Under the pieces are notes generated by a model. That model was not told where the DNA came from and ran no database searches. It was given only the letters and a program-made list of their open reading frames with translations. This document shows positions 1 through 5,593 of a DNA stretch of 5,593 nt, piece by piece. Numbering within the stretch: position 1 is the stretch's first letter; every line of letters begins with the position of its first letter. Source of the DNA: Parvularcula sp963922235 (GTDB lineage Bacteria; Pseudomonadota; Alphaproteobacteria; Caulobacterales; Parvularculaceae); assembly GCA_963922235.1 (NCBI GenBank), contig CAWUIJ010000167.1, forward strand, positions 1-5,593. Direction: 5' to 3'. Position numbers and translations under genes: made by a program.

Positions 1-563
1 ACGAGGCCATATTCGATGGCTTCGTCCGGACTCATCCAATAGTCGCGATCGGTGTCTTTCTCGACTTTCTCCAGCGGCTGGCCCGTGGCGGCCGCGAAGA
101 TCTTATTGAGACGCTCTTTCATTTTGACGATCTCACGCGCCTGGATCTCAATGTCCGAGGCCTGACCACCTGCACCGCCCGATGGTTGGTGAAGAAGGAA
201 GCGTGTGTTCGCTGTGCAGAAGCGCTGCTCTTTCGGCACAGAGACATAAATCAGTGCACCCGCCGATGCGACCCAGCCGGAGCCGACGATGTTCACCTTG
301 GGTTTGATGAACTGGATCATGTCATGGATCATGTCGCCTGACTCCACATGGCCGCCTGGTGAGGACACCATGACAGTAATCGGGTCATCGGAAGCCTGGG
401 CCAGTGCAAGGAGCCGTTGGCAAACGCTCTTAGCGAGATCCATGGTGATCTGACCGACGATCAGCACCTGGCGGGCTGAGAACAGGTGCTTATCCACAGC
501 CGGGGTTGGGCGTGTATCCGCCTGGCCATCAGCATTGTCATCAAGGCGTGTTATCTCGGTCAT
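1..563 (-). CDS. clpP: ClpP-family serine protease (ClpP paralogue), 3' end cut by window edge
   Basis: Proteolytic subunit of a Clp-type cytoplasmic protease; family members form tetradecamers fed by AAA+ unfoldases. I translated 187 codons from the ATG at 563-561; the gene continues off the left edge, where canonical ClpP would have only about ten more residues. The SPGG motif is at residues 68-71, nucleophile Ser100 in VASAG, His125 in LLHQPSGG, and catalytic Asp174 in KDTDRDYWM. The spacings Ser-His 25 and His-Asp 49 equal those of E. coli ClpP as I recall it, so it should be active. Oddities: the oxyanion/nucleophile region reads GSGWVASAG where E. coli has MGQAASMG. The first ~22 residues are polar and Asp/Pro-rich and do not resemble the canonical axial loop (VPMVIEQTSRGERSFDIYS). 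GAGG lies 5 bases before the ATG and supports this start. It is probably the last gene of the minus-strand cluster. No clpX, clpA or tig is visible nearby. Confidence 0.93.
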   Translation of the reverse strand, partial: MTEITRLDDNADGQADTRPTPAVDKHLFSARQVLIVGQITMDLAKSVCQRLLALAQASDDPITVMVSSPGGHVESGDMIHDMIQFIKPKVNIVGSGWVASAGALIYVSVPKEQRFCTANTRFLLHQPSGGAGGQASDIEIQAREIVKMKERLNKIFAAATGQPLEKVEKDTDRDYWMSPDEAIEYGL

Positions 564-629
564 CGTTTCCTCGTCGATCGGTCTCGTAGCGGTAGCATCT
601 AGGGGTGCTCGCGCGCGGGGGAAAGAGGC

Positions 630-1442
630 TCACTCTGCCATCAATTGATGAGCGTAATCTTCCCAAGTCCCAGCATCGCCTGTGATGAGCATGGGCTCGT
701 TCTTTCGAGGGATGGGGCGGTAGCGCTCACCAGATGGCATCAGGGCAAACCGCCCGCCGGTCTCTTCGATGATGAGCTGGCCGGGCGCATGATCCCAAGG
801 GGTCATGATGTATTGAACGTAGAAGTCTTGAAGCCCTCGCGCCAAATTCGTGTAGCCCACTGCGGAGCAGCGCCCCTCATTAAGCCCGCCGCACCGCGCG
901 ACGTTTTTGTCGAGGATGGCGCGCGCGGTCTCGTCGAAATAGCCGGGATAATACTCGCCAATCGCATCAGCATAAGACGCGCCGCGCCTGGATTTAAGCG
1001 CCTCTCCGCCAAAAAAGGCGCCCGCTCCCTTTTCCGCGACGGCGCAGCGGCCATCGACAGGCAACAGGATCCAGGATTGCACCACCTCGCCTTTGCGAAG
1101 GAAAGCCACCATCACACCGAAATCGTCTGAGCCCTGCACAAAATTGTAGGTGCCATCGACCGGATCCACCAGCCAGAGATCGCGATCCTCCAAAAGGAGG
1201 TCCTGGGAAATCATCCCTTGGCTCACCGCCTCCTCACCGATCACTCGCGAGCCGGGAACGATCTTTTCAAGTCGCTCGGTGAGAAAGACCTCCGCCTCCT
1301 GATCGGCAACCGTAACGAGATCCAGAGGGCCGTTCTTCTCGGTCACCTCTCCCTCACCCAGTGCCCGAAACCTGGGCAGGATGCAAAGATCTGCGGCCTC
1401 GCGCATCAGCGCTTCAATTTCGTCTGTTTTCGGATCAATCAT
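630..1442 (-). CDS. Inositol monophosphatase family protein (Mg-dependent sugar/nucleotide/histidinol phosphatase)
   Basis: A 270-residue protein of typical family length that hydrolyses a phosphomonoester with two or three Mg ions. Metal and catalytic residues are all present: Lys36 and Asp47 (VTVADQEAE), Glu70-Glu71 (IGEE), the signature DPVDGTYNF at 93-101 with Asp93, Asp96, Gly97 and Thr98, and the C-terminal WDHAPG motif at 216-221 with Asp217. Numbering almost coincides with human IMPA1 (Glu70, Asp90, Asp93, Asp220). The sequence alone does not fix the substrate: inositol-1-phosphate, histidinol phosphate (HisN type), fructose-1,6-bisphosphate or 3'-phosphoadenosine 5'-phosphate are all handled in this superfamily. 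WDHAPG instead of the common WDxAAG is a minor variation. The start at 1442 lies 9 bases after the stop of the upstream gene with no strong Shine-Dalgarno, so translation is probably coupled. No terminator is visible after the stop, so read-through into the clpP-like gene is likely. Confidence 0.93.
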   Translation of the reverse strand: MIDPKTDEIEALMREAADLCILPRFRALGEGEVTEKNGPLDLVTVADQEAEVFLTERLEKIVPGSRVIGEEAVSQGMISQDLLLEDRDLWLVDPVDGTYNFVQGSDDFGVMVAFLRKGEVVQSWILLPVDGRCAVAEKGAGAFFGGEALKSRRGASYADAIGEYYPGYFDETARAILDKNVARCGGLNEGRCSAVGYTNLARGLQDFYVQYIMTPWDHAPGQLIIEETGGRFALMPSGERYRPIPRKNEPMLITGDAGTWEDYAHQLMAE

Positions 1443-1451
1443 GGATGGTGC

Positions 1452-1790
1452 TCATGCGTTCAGGGCGTAGATCGAAGCTTCGATCTCACCGTCTTCAGTC
1501 GCGACCGTGATCGGGATCCGCCGGTAGCCAGGACCCTCAAAGGCATCCAGCCGTTCCCAATGCTGCGGTAGATCTTGGGATTCAAAGATATGCACCTTGA
1601 TCATCTCCCCATCAGGATCAGGGACCATCGCGGGACAACCATGCTCCGCACCCCACCCATCATCACTCAAACGCCCACGGACCTCGCCCGTCAGCCAGCG
1701 CCCGTTAAGGTCGGACAGCTGCCCCTCATTGATCTGCCCGGGAACCAAAGTTCCGTAAGTGGCAAGCCGGGTCTCTGGTCCGTCAGTCAT
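1452..1790 (-). CDS. Gamma-glutamylcyclotransferase-like (AIG2/GGCT fold) protein
   Basis: A 112-residue protein of the GGCT/AIG2-like superfamily, whose members convert gamma-glutamyl peptides or amines to 5-oxoproline. It shows the N-terminal substrate-loop motif YGTL at residues 12-15 (in LATYGTLVPGQIN) and the segment LDAFEGPGYRR at 81-91, in which Glu85 is at the position expected for the catalytic acid. The length of about 110 residues is normal for single-domain bacterial members. The ATG at 1790 overlaps the end of the preceding DUF3253 gene by 8 bases (ATGACTGA), so the two are translationally coupled. The next gene starts 9 bases after this stop. The substrate is unknown: many family members of this size have no tested activity, and the neighbouring phosphatase and protease do not narrow it down. 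Fold assignment is secure; the enzymatic name is inferred. Confidence 0.88.
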   Translation of the reverse strand: MTDGPETRLATYGTLVPGQINEGQLSDLNGRWLTGEVRGRLSDDGWGAEHGCPAMVPDPDGEMIKVHIFESQDLPQHWERLDAFEGPGYRRIPITVATEDGEIEASIYALNA

Positions 1791-2043
1791 TCGTCATCTC
1801 ACTTTGGCAAGCCAACCGATACCGGATCGGCCCTCTCGCTGTCTGGGGGTCCACCCATTGGCCCTTCTGCGTGACCTCGATCAGCCCTTCTTCTGCCAGA
1901 ACGCAAGCCGCTTCACGCACGGGCGTCATCAGATTTCGCCAGTCATCATTAGGGGCAAGCCGCCGAGCCACCTCCGAGGGACAGATCGATTTGGCTGGCC
2001 CCCGCTCACCCAGCAAATCCAGAATAGCATTGCGATAATCCAC
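1783..2043 (-). CDS. DUF3253 domain protein (winged-helix-like, unknown function)
   Basis: An 86-residue protein almost wholly made of the DUF3253 domain. Recognisable segments are ILDLLGERG (7-15), ICPSEVARRLAP (20-31), DWRNLMTPVREAA (34-46), LAEEGLIEVTQKGQ (49-62) and the closing VDPQTARGPIRYRL (64-77). The helix-helix-beta-hairpin order suggests a small winged-helix fold, but no DNA-binding role is established for the family to my knowledge. The start is GTG at 2043-2041. It is preferred because an in-frame TGA lies only seven codons upstream and the next in-frame ATG (residue 39) would delete half of the domain. No strong Shine-Dalgarno is seen. It is the first gene of the minus-strand cluster, its stop overlaps the GGCT-like start by 8 bases, and it faces the dehalogenase gene divergently. 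Confidence 0.88.
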   Translation of the reverse strand: MDYRNAILDLLGERGPAKSICPSEVARRLAPNDDWRNLMTPVREAACVLAEEGLIEVTQKGQWVDPQTARGPIRYRLACQSEMTND

Positions 2044-2143
2044 ACCGCTCGACCTAGGGCCTCAGGCTTTGCGCACAAGTGCGGAGAGCTCTAGCCTGCG
2101 CGCATCATTGGGTTAGGCTCGAGAAAAAACGAGGACACGCCCC
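2044..2143. promoter_or_regulatory. Divergent intergenic region, presumed promoters for both flanking transcripts
   Basis: These 100 bases separate the minus-strand DUF3253 cluster from the plus-strand dehalogenase, so promoters in both directions are expected here. I see no convincing consensus -35/-10 pair. The best plus-strand candidate is TTGCGC (2069-2074) with a 17-base spacer to TAGCCT (2092-2097), which matches only three of six bases in each box. The AGAGCTCT palindrome (2085-2092) and an imperfect inverted repeat lie within it. A Shine-Dalgarno GAGGA (2131-2135), 8 bases before the ATG at 2144, ends the region. The regulatory role is inferred from gene orientation. Confidence 0.55.
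2089..2123. repeat. Imperfect inverted repeat in the divergent intergenic region
   Basis: CTCTAGCCT (2089-2097) and AGGCTCGAG (2115-2123) are reverse complements except for one position, with 17 bases between them. It could be an operator for a dimeric regulator, or a hairpin in the leader of the dehalogenase mRNA ending 7 bases before its Shine-Dalgarno. There is no T-run after it, so it is not an intrinsic terminator. Function is unproven. Confidence 0.4.
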
Positions 2144-3091
2144 ATGACTGTGGATGCACTGCGCACACCCGACGACCGTTTTTCCAGCCTCCCCGGCTTT
2201 CCGTATGAGCCGGTCTATTTCGATGACCTTCCAGGATATGTGGGCCTACGGATGGCCGCCATCGATGAAGGGCCAAAGGATGCGCCGGTCTTCCTTTGCC
2301 TCCATGGGGAGCCGAGTTGGTCCTACCTTTACCGCAAGATGATCCCGCATTTTCTCGAAGCGGGCGGCCGCTGCGTGGCGCCGGATCTTTACGGCTTTGG
2401 CCGTTCGGATAAGCCGACAAAACGCGAGGACTACACCGTCACCTTCCACCGCAACGCGCTTCTGGCATTGGTCGAGCGGCTCGATCTTCAGAACGTCACC
2501 CTCGTCGTGCAGGACTGGGGCGGGATTTTGGGCCTCACGCTGCCTATGGAAGCGCCCGAGCGCTACAAACGGCTGATCGTGATGAACACGGCACTGGTCA
2601 CAGAGCCTGAAGCCTCCGTGGTCGCGGCCGACGTTCTGGACCGCCCTGAAGGCACCACGCCCACAACCGGCTTTGGAGGGTGGCATGCCTTCTCGCAGAG
2701 CAGGCCATTCATGGAGTGCGGCAAACTCATCGCGCGAGGATGCGGCGCAGAGCTCAGCGATGAGGAAATCGCCGCCTATGATGCGCCCTACCCTGACGAA
2801 ACCTATCAGGCAGGTGCTCTCACCTTCCCGACCTTGGTACCTTGGCGCGACACGATGGACGGCTATGCCCTCCATCAGCGTGCGATCGAGTTCTGGGCTG
2901 GATGGGAGGGCGAGAGCTTTATGGCCGTGGGCGACCAAGATCCCGTGCTTGGTCCACCCATGATGGAAACCCTTCGCGGCCAAATCAAAGGCTGCCCACC
3001 GGCCCTCATGATCAAGGGCGGCGGGCATTTCGTGCAAGAACGCGGCGACGAAATCGCCCCCGCAGCATTGAAAGCCTTCGGCGGCGCCTAA
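2144..3091 (+). CDS. dhlA: Haloalkane dehalogenase, DhlA-type (HLD-I subfamily)
   Basis: An alpha/beta-hydrolase of 315 residues that cleaves carbon-halogen bonds of haloalkanes to give an alcohol, halide and a proton (EC 3.8.1.5), presumably in the cytoplasm since no signal peptide is seen. HGEPSW (54-59) carries the oxyanion region with Glu56. VVQDWGG (121-127) holds nucleophile Asp124 and halide-binding Trp125. The cap segment GFGGW (176-180) gives Phe177 and the second halide-binding Trp180. The acid is Asp266 in GDQDPVLG and the base is His295 in GGGHFVQE. Asp-His-Asp plus Trp-Trp is the HLD-I set, and Asp124/Trp125 even keep the Xanthobacter DhlA numbers. LRTPDDRF and DLPGYVGLR near the N-terminus also recall DhlA. 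Differences: Ile128 where DhlA has Phe128, and about five extra residues between the nucleophile and the cap Trp without the VTQPA duplication of DhlA, so the preferred substrate may differ. GAGGA lies 8 bases before the ATG. The malate synthase G gene follows after 61 bases on the same strand. The symbol marks homology, not tested activity. Confidence 0.93.
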   Translation: MTVDALRTPDDRFSSLPGFPYEPVYFDDLPGYVGLRMAAIDEGPKDAPVFLCLHGEPSWSYLYRKMIPHFLEAGGRCVAPDLYGFGRSDKPTKREDYTVTFHRNALLALVERLDLQNVTLVVQDWGGILGLTLPMEAPERYKRLIVMNTALVTEPEASVVAADVLDRPEGTTPTTGFGGWHAFSQSRPFMECGKLIARGCGAELSDEEIAAYDAPYPDETYQAGALTFPTLVPWRDTMDGYALHQRAIEFWAGWEGESFMAVGDQDPVLGPPMMETLRGQIKGCPPALMIKGGGHFVQERGDEIAPAALKAFGGA

Positions 3092-3105
3092 GCCCCCTTG
3101 GACTA

Positions 3106-3152
3106 AGAGGATCAACGCGCTAGCTCCCCGCGAGATAGTTTCGAGGTCCTCT
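3106..3152 (+). promoter_or_regulatory. Candidate leader hairpin covering the glcB start region
   Basis: AGAGGATC (3106-3113) can pair with GGTCCTCT (3145-3152) over 8 base pairs, one of them a G-U wobble in RNA. The 3' arm takes up the last two bases of the glcB Shine-Dalgarno (GAGG, 3143-3146) and all bases up to the ATG at 3153. The 31-base loop contains two CGCG blocks that could pair as an inner stem. Such a fold could limit translation initiation, but this is a by-eye structure and may be chance. Confidence 0.3.
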
Positions 3153-5303
3153 ATGTCCGAATATGTGCCGATTGCCGGTCTCTCTGTTTCCAAACCCCTT
3201 TTCGACTTCATCGAGGGTGCAGCCACCGGTGCTGGCATGTCGGCGGAGGACTTTTGGCGCGCCGTTGCGAAGATCGCCGCTGACCACACAGCAACCAACC
3301 AAGCCCTGCTCGACAAGCGGGACGAGCTTCAAACCAAGATCGACAATTGGTACACGGAAGGCGGCGACAAAGGGCCAGAAGCCCAGGAGGCTTTCCTTCG
3401 CGAGATCGGCTATATTGTCCCTGAAGGCCCTGATTTTACGATCGAAACCATGGGCATCGATCCAGAGATCTCGCAGATTTCAGGACCGCAGCTCGTCGTT
3501 CCGGTCAAGAACGCGCGCTATGCGCTGAACGCCGCGAATGCGCGCTGGGGCAGCCTGTACGACGCTCTCTACGGCACTGATTCCATTCCCGAAACCGATG
3601 GCGCGGAAAAGGGCGGCGGCTACAACCCAGTCCGCGGCGCGAAGGTCATTGCCTTTGCCAAGGGCTTCTTGGACGAGCACTTCCCGCTGGACGGCGCCAA
3701 GCATGACCAGGTGAAGGGCTACAGAGTTGCGGATGGTGCTTTGGTCGCGAACCTAGGAGACAAGACGGCTGGCCTCTCCGACCCCGCAGCGTTCCGCGGG
3801 TATCAAGGCGATGCGGGCCAGCCGACGGCCGTGCTCCTTCGCAACAACAATCTGCATGCAGAACTTATGATTGATCGCGGCCACGCGATTGGCAAAGACG
3901 ATCCATCGGGCCTTGCGGACATCATCCTCGAAAGCGCGATCACCACGATCATGGACTGCGAAGACTCCGTCGCAGCCGTCGATGGCGAGGACAAAGCCGA
4001 AGTCTACGCGAATTATCTCGGCCTTGTGAAAGGCGACCTCACCACCAGCTTCCAAAAAGGCGGCGAGACCGTGAGCCGCGGCCTTGACCCGGACCGGACC
4101 TACACCGCGGCGGACGGTTCCGAGCTGACACTCAAAGGCCGCGTCGTGATGCTGATCCGCAATGTCGGACACCTGATGCGCAACCCTGGTGTTTTGCTTC
4201 CGAACGGTGATGAGATTTTCGAAGGCATGCTCGACGCTTGTGTCACGGGCCTTCTCGCCAAATATGACGTGGGCGGAAAGCGCAACTCGATGCACGGCTC
4301 GACCTATGTGGTGAAGCCGAAGATGCACGGTCCTGAAGAGGTCGCTTTCGCTGTCCAACTCTTCACCGATGTCGAAAGCGCGATGGGCCTTCCTGCGCGC
4401 ACGCTGAAGATCGGCATTATGGATGAGGAGCGCCGCACGACGGTGAACCTCAAAGAGTGCATCCGTCAGGCCAAGGACCGTGTGATCTTCATCAATACGG
4501 GCTTCCTCGATCGGACGGGCGACGAGCTCCACACCTCGATGAAGGCTGGTCCCTTCATGCGGAAAGCAGAGATCAAAGGCGCGGCCTTTATGACAGCTTA
4601 CGAAAACTGGAACGTCGACAATGGTTTGATGTCGGGTTTCCAGGGGCGTGCACAGATCGGTAAAGGCATGTGGGCCATGCCGGATCTTATGGCGGCGATG
4701 ATCGAGCAAAAGATTGGCCACCCAAAGGCCGGTGCCGACTGCGCTTGGGTCCCGTCACCGACCGGCGCGACGCTGCATGCGCTTCACTACCACAAGGTCG
4801 ATGTCGATCAGATCCAGGACGAGTTGAAATCTCGCGGGCGTGCGTCGCTGCATGACATCCTCACCGTGCCGCTCGGCAGCCCGAATACGTGGAGTGCTGA
4901 GGATATTCAGCAAGAGGTGGACAACAACTGCCAAGGCATCCTCGGTTATGTTGTCCGTTGGGTCGATCACGGCGTGGGCTGTTCGAAGGTTCCGGACATC
5001 AACGATGTCGGCCTGATGGAAGACCGCGCGACCTGCAGGATTAGCTCTCAGCACCTCGCGAACTGGCTTGAGCACAATGTGTGTTCGAAAGAGCAAGTCG
5101 AAGAGTCGCTCCAGCGTATGGCCGCGAAGGTCGATGAGCAGAATGCTGGCGATCCCACCTATCGCCCCATGGCCGGGAATTTTGAGAGCTCGTTGGCCTT
5201 CCGTGCGGCCTCGGACCTCATTTTCAAGGGCACTGAGCAGCCATCCGGCTACACAGAGCCCCTTCTCCACGCGACCCGGCTGGAGCTGAAAGCTCAGGGA
5301 TAA
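3153..5303 (+). CDS. glcB: Malate synthase G
   Basis: A complete 716-residue malate synthase G, which condenses glyoxylate and acetyl-CoA to malate and CoA in the cytoplasm (EC 2.3.3.9) in glyoxylate/glycolate assimilation. Family blocks in order: LLDKRDELQ (52-60), NARYALNAANARWGSLYDALYGTD (from 120), NPVRGAKVIAFA (158-169), MDCEDSVAAVDGEDK (267-281), LIRNVGHLMRNP (334-345) with catalytic Arg336, IMDEERRTTVNLK (422-434) with Mg ligand Glu425, GFLDRTGDE (450-458) with Mg ligand Asp453, PSPTGATLHALHYH (534-547), GCSKVPD (609-615) with Cys610, and LMEDRATCRISSQ (621-633) with the base Asp624. These correspond to E. coli Arg338, Glu427, Asp455, Cys617 and Asp631. Length and residues are normal, with no frameshift. 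GAGG (3143-3146) lies 6 bases before the ATG. It follows the dehalogenase by 61 bases, so co-transcription is possible, and an intrinsic terminator closes the unit. No glcDEF or aceA lies in the window. Confidence 0.98.
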   Translation: MSEYVPIAGLSVSKPLFDFIEGAATGAGMSAEDFWRAVAKIAADHTATNQALLDKRDELQTKIDNWYTEGGDKGPEAQEAFLREIGYIVPEGPDFTIETMGIDPEISQISGPQLVVPVKNARYALNAANARWGSLYDALYGTDSIPETDGAEKGGGYNPVRGAKVIAFAKGFLDEHFPLDGAKHDQVKGYRVADGALVANLGDKTAGLSDPAAFRGYQGDAGQPTAVLLRNNNLHAELMIDRGHAIGKDDPSGLADIILESAITTIMDCEDSVAAVDGEDKAEVYANYLGLVKGDLTTSFQKGGETVSRGLDPDRTYTAADGSELTLKGRVVMLIRNVGHLMRNPGVLLPNGDEIFEGMLDACVTGLLAKYDVGGKRNSMHGSTYVVKPKMHGPEEVAFAVQLFTDVESAMGLPARTLKIGIMDEERRTTVNLKECIRQAKDRVIFINTGFLDRTGDELHTSMKAGPFMRKAEIKGAAFMTAYENWNVDNGLMSGFQGRAQIGKGMWAMPDLMAAMIEQKIGHPKAGADCAWVPSPTGATLHALHYHKVDVDQIQDELKSRGRASLHDILTVPLGSPNTWSAEDIQQEVDNNCQGILGYVVRWVDHGVGCSKVPDINDVGLMEDRATCRISSQHLANWLEHNVCSKEQVEESLQRMAAKVDEQNAGDPTYRPMAGNFESSLAFRAASDLIFKGTEQPSGYTEPLLHATRLELKAQG

Positions 5304-5330
5304 CAGAATTATATAGAATAACTATTCGAT

Positions 5331-5358
5331 AGCGGCGTCCTTTGGGCGCCGCTTTTTT
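5331..5358 (+). terminator. Intrinsic (rho-independent) terminator of glcB
   Basis: GCGGCGTCC (5332-5340) pairs with GGGCGCCGC (5344-5352) through a TTT loop, a 9-base-pair stem with one G-U wobble. It is followed directly by six T residues (5353-5358). It lies 28 bases after the glcB stop, beyond an AT-rich stretch (5307-5327) that stands out from the GC-rich surroundings. It works for the plus strand only and should isolate the next gene from glcB transcription. Confidence 0.92.
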
Positions 5359-5409
5359 CATGCCCCACCGAACAGTTGAGAGATCATCACTCGCAGAGAA
5401 GCTGATCGT

Positions 5410-5429
5410 CTGATAAGCTCGGCTATCAG
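5410..5429 (+). repeat. Short inverted repeat next to a ribosome binding site
   Basis: CTGATA (5410-5415) and TATCAG (5424-5429) are perfect reverse complements around 8 bases, and the right arm overlaps the first two bases of the AGGAG Shine-Dalgarno (5428-5432) of the next gene. It may be an operator or a small hairpin affecting translation. Six-base arms can easily occur by chance. Confidence 0.25.
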
Positions 5430-5438
5430 GAGCGATTC

Positions 5439-5593
5439 ATGAGCACCATTGAGCGGTACTTTAAGGACCATCCCGACAGCGTCGGCGAAACCTATGTTGA
5501 GCATGCCGAGCAGGCTGGCCGCATTGGACTCGTGATGATCGGCGGAGGCCTCGCGTGCTTCATCCACGCGATCTTCCCGTTCCTGTTCACGCG
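5439..5593 (+). CDS. DUF6356-type small membrane protein, 5' part only
   Basis: An open frame starts at ATG 5439 and runs off the right edge after 51 codons. AGGAG (5428-5432) lies 6 bases upstream, a strong ribosome binding site. The N-terminus MSTIERYFKDHPDSVGETY followed by VEHAEQAGR resembles the family of short proteins with a conserved xHPxSVGETYxEH motif (DUF6356), as I remember it. Residues 29-50 (from IGLVMIGGG to FPFLF) form a hydrophobic segment with embedded Cys, His and Pro, most likely a transmembrane helix. Family members known to me are roughly 70-80 residues, so about one third is probably missing. Function is unknown. It follows the glcB terminator, so it should have its own promoter in 5359-5438, but I find no clear -35/-10 pair there. 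Confidence 0.78.
   Translation, partial: MSTIERYFKDHPDSVGETYVEHAEQAGRIGLVMIGGGLACFIHAIFPFLFT

Noticed and set aside
645..1130. A plus-strand open frame of 161 codons opposite the phosphatase
   Set aside because: It is antisense to the IMPase metal-binding motifs, with no ribosome binding site or recognisable domain.
3098..3126. TTGGAC with a 17-base spacer to TAGCTC as a promoter for glcB
   Set aside because: Each box matches the sigma-70 consensus at too few positions to separate it from chance.
2246..3316. A 356-codon open frame on the minus strand opposite the dehalogenase
   Set aside because: It is a by-product of codon bias in the opposite gene: it shows no recognisable domain, has scattered Cys/His/Arg-rich low-plausibility sequence, and the plus-strand gene is certain from its catalytic residues.
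3753..4721. A 322-codon open frame on the minus strand inside glcB
   Set aside because: It lies wholly antisense to highly conserved malate synthase G motifs, is rich in His/Val/Arg as expected for an antisense shadow, and matches no family I know.
4755..5270. A minus-strand open frame of 171 codons opposite the end of glcB
   Set aside because: It is antisense to the catalytic Asp624 region of malate synthase G and has no domain or start signal.
5316..5327. GAATA-AC-TATTC inverted repeat in the AT-rich stretch after glcB
   Set aside because: The arms are five bases with a two-base centre in AT-rich sequence, which is easily random; it sits just before the real terminator and adds nothing testable.
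5358..5567. A minus-strand open frame of 69 codons across the DUF6356 start
   Set aside because: The plus-strand frame has a strong Shine-Dalgarno, a family-like N-terminus and a membrane segment; the minus frame has none and begins inside that gene.

Overview
The window looks like a chromosomal fragment of an alphaproteobacterium, most likely a Rhodobacterales/Roseobacter-type organism. The basis is recalled family resemblance and moderately high GC content, not a search. The genes are tightly packed and there is no RNA gene, insertion sequence, CRISPR array or phage-like gene. Base composition looks even across all genes, so nothing points to recent transfer.

Left part (1-2043, minus strand): four genes read right to left as a probable operon. 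They are a DUF3253 protein (GTG start), an AIG2/GGCT-type gamma-glutamylcyclotransferase-like protein whose ATG overlaps the DUF3253 stop by 8 bases, an inositol-monophosphatase-family phosphatase 9 bases further on, and, after a 66-base gap, a ClpP-type serine protease that runs off the left edge. The ClpP has an intact Ser-His-Asp triad. It lacks the usual ClpP N-terminal axial-loop sequence, so it is probably a paralogue rather than the housekeeping ClpP.

Middle: a 100-base divergent intergenic region (2044-2143) separates this cluster from the plus-strand genes and holds an imperfect 9-base inverted repeat.

Right part (2144-5303, plus strand): a haloalkane dehalogenase very close in residue layout to DhlA of Xanthobacter (nucleophile Asp124, halide-binding Trp125 and Trp180, Asp266, His295) is followed after 61 bases by a complete malate synthase G gene (glcB). 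A textbook intrinsic terminator follows glcB. After it a DUF6356-type small membrane protein begins with a good ribosome binding site and is cut by the right edge.

How they may work together: complete breakdown of short dihaloalkanes such as 1,2-dichloroethane passes through haloacetate, glycolate and glyoxylate, and malate synthase G condenses glyoxylate with acetyl-CoA to malate. The dehalogenase-glcB pair is therefore the most interesting arrangement here, although the adjacency may be chance. The remaining genes are ordinary, and I see no clear sign of a wholly new system.
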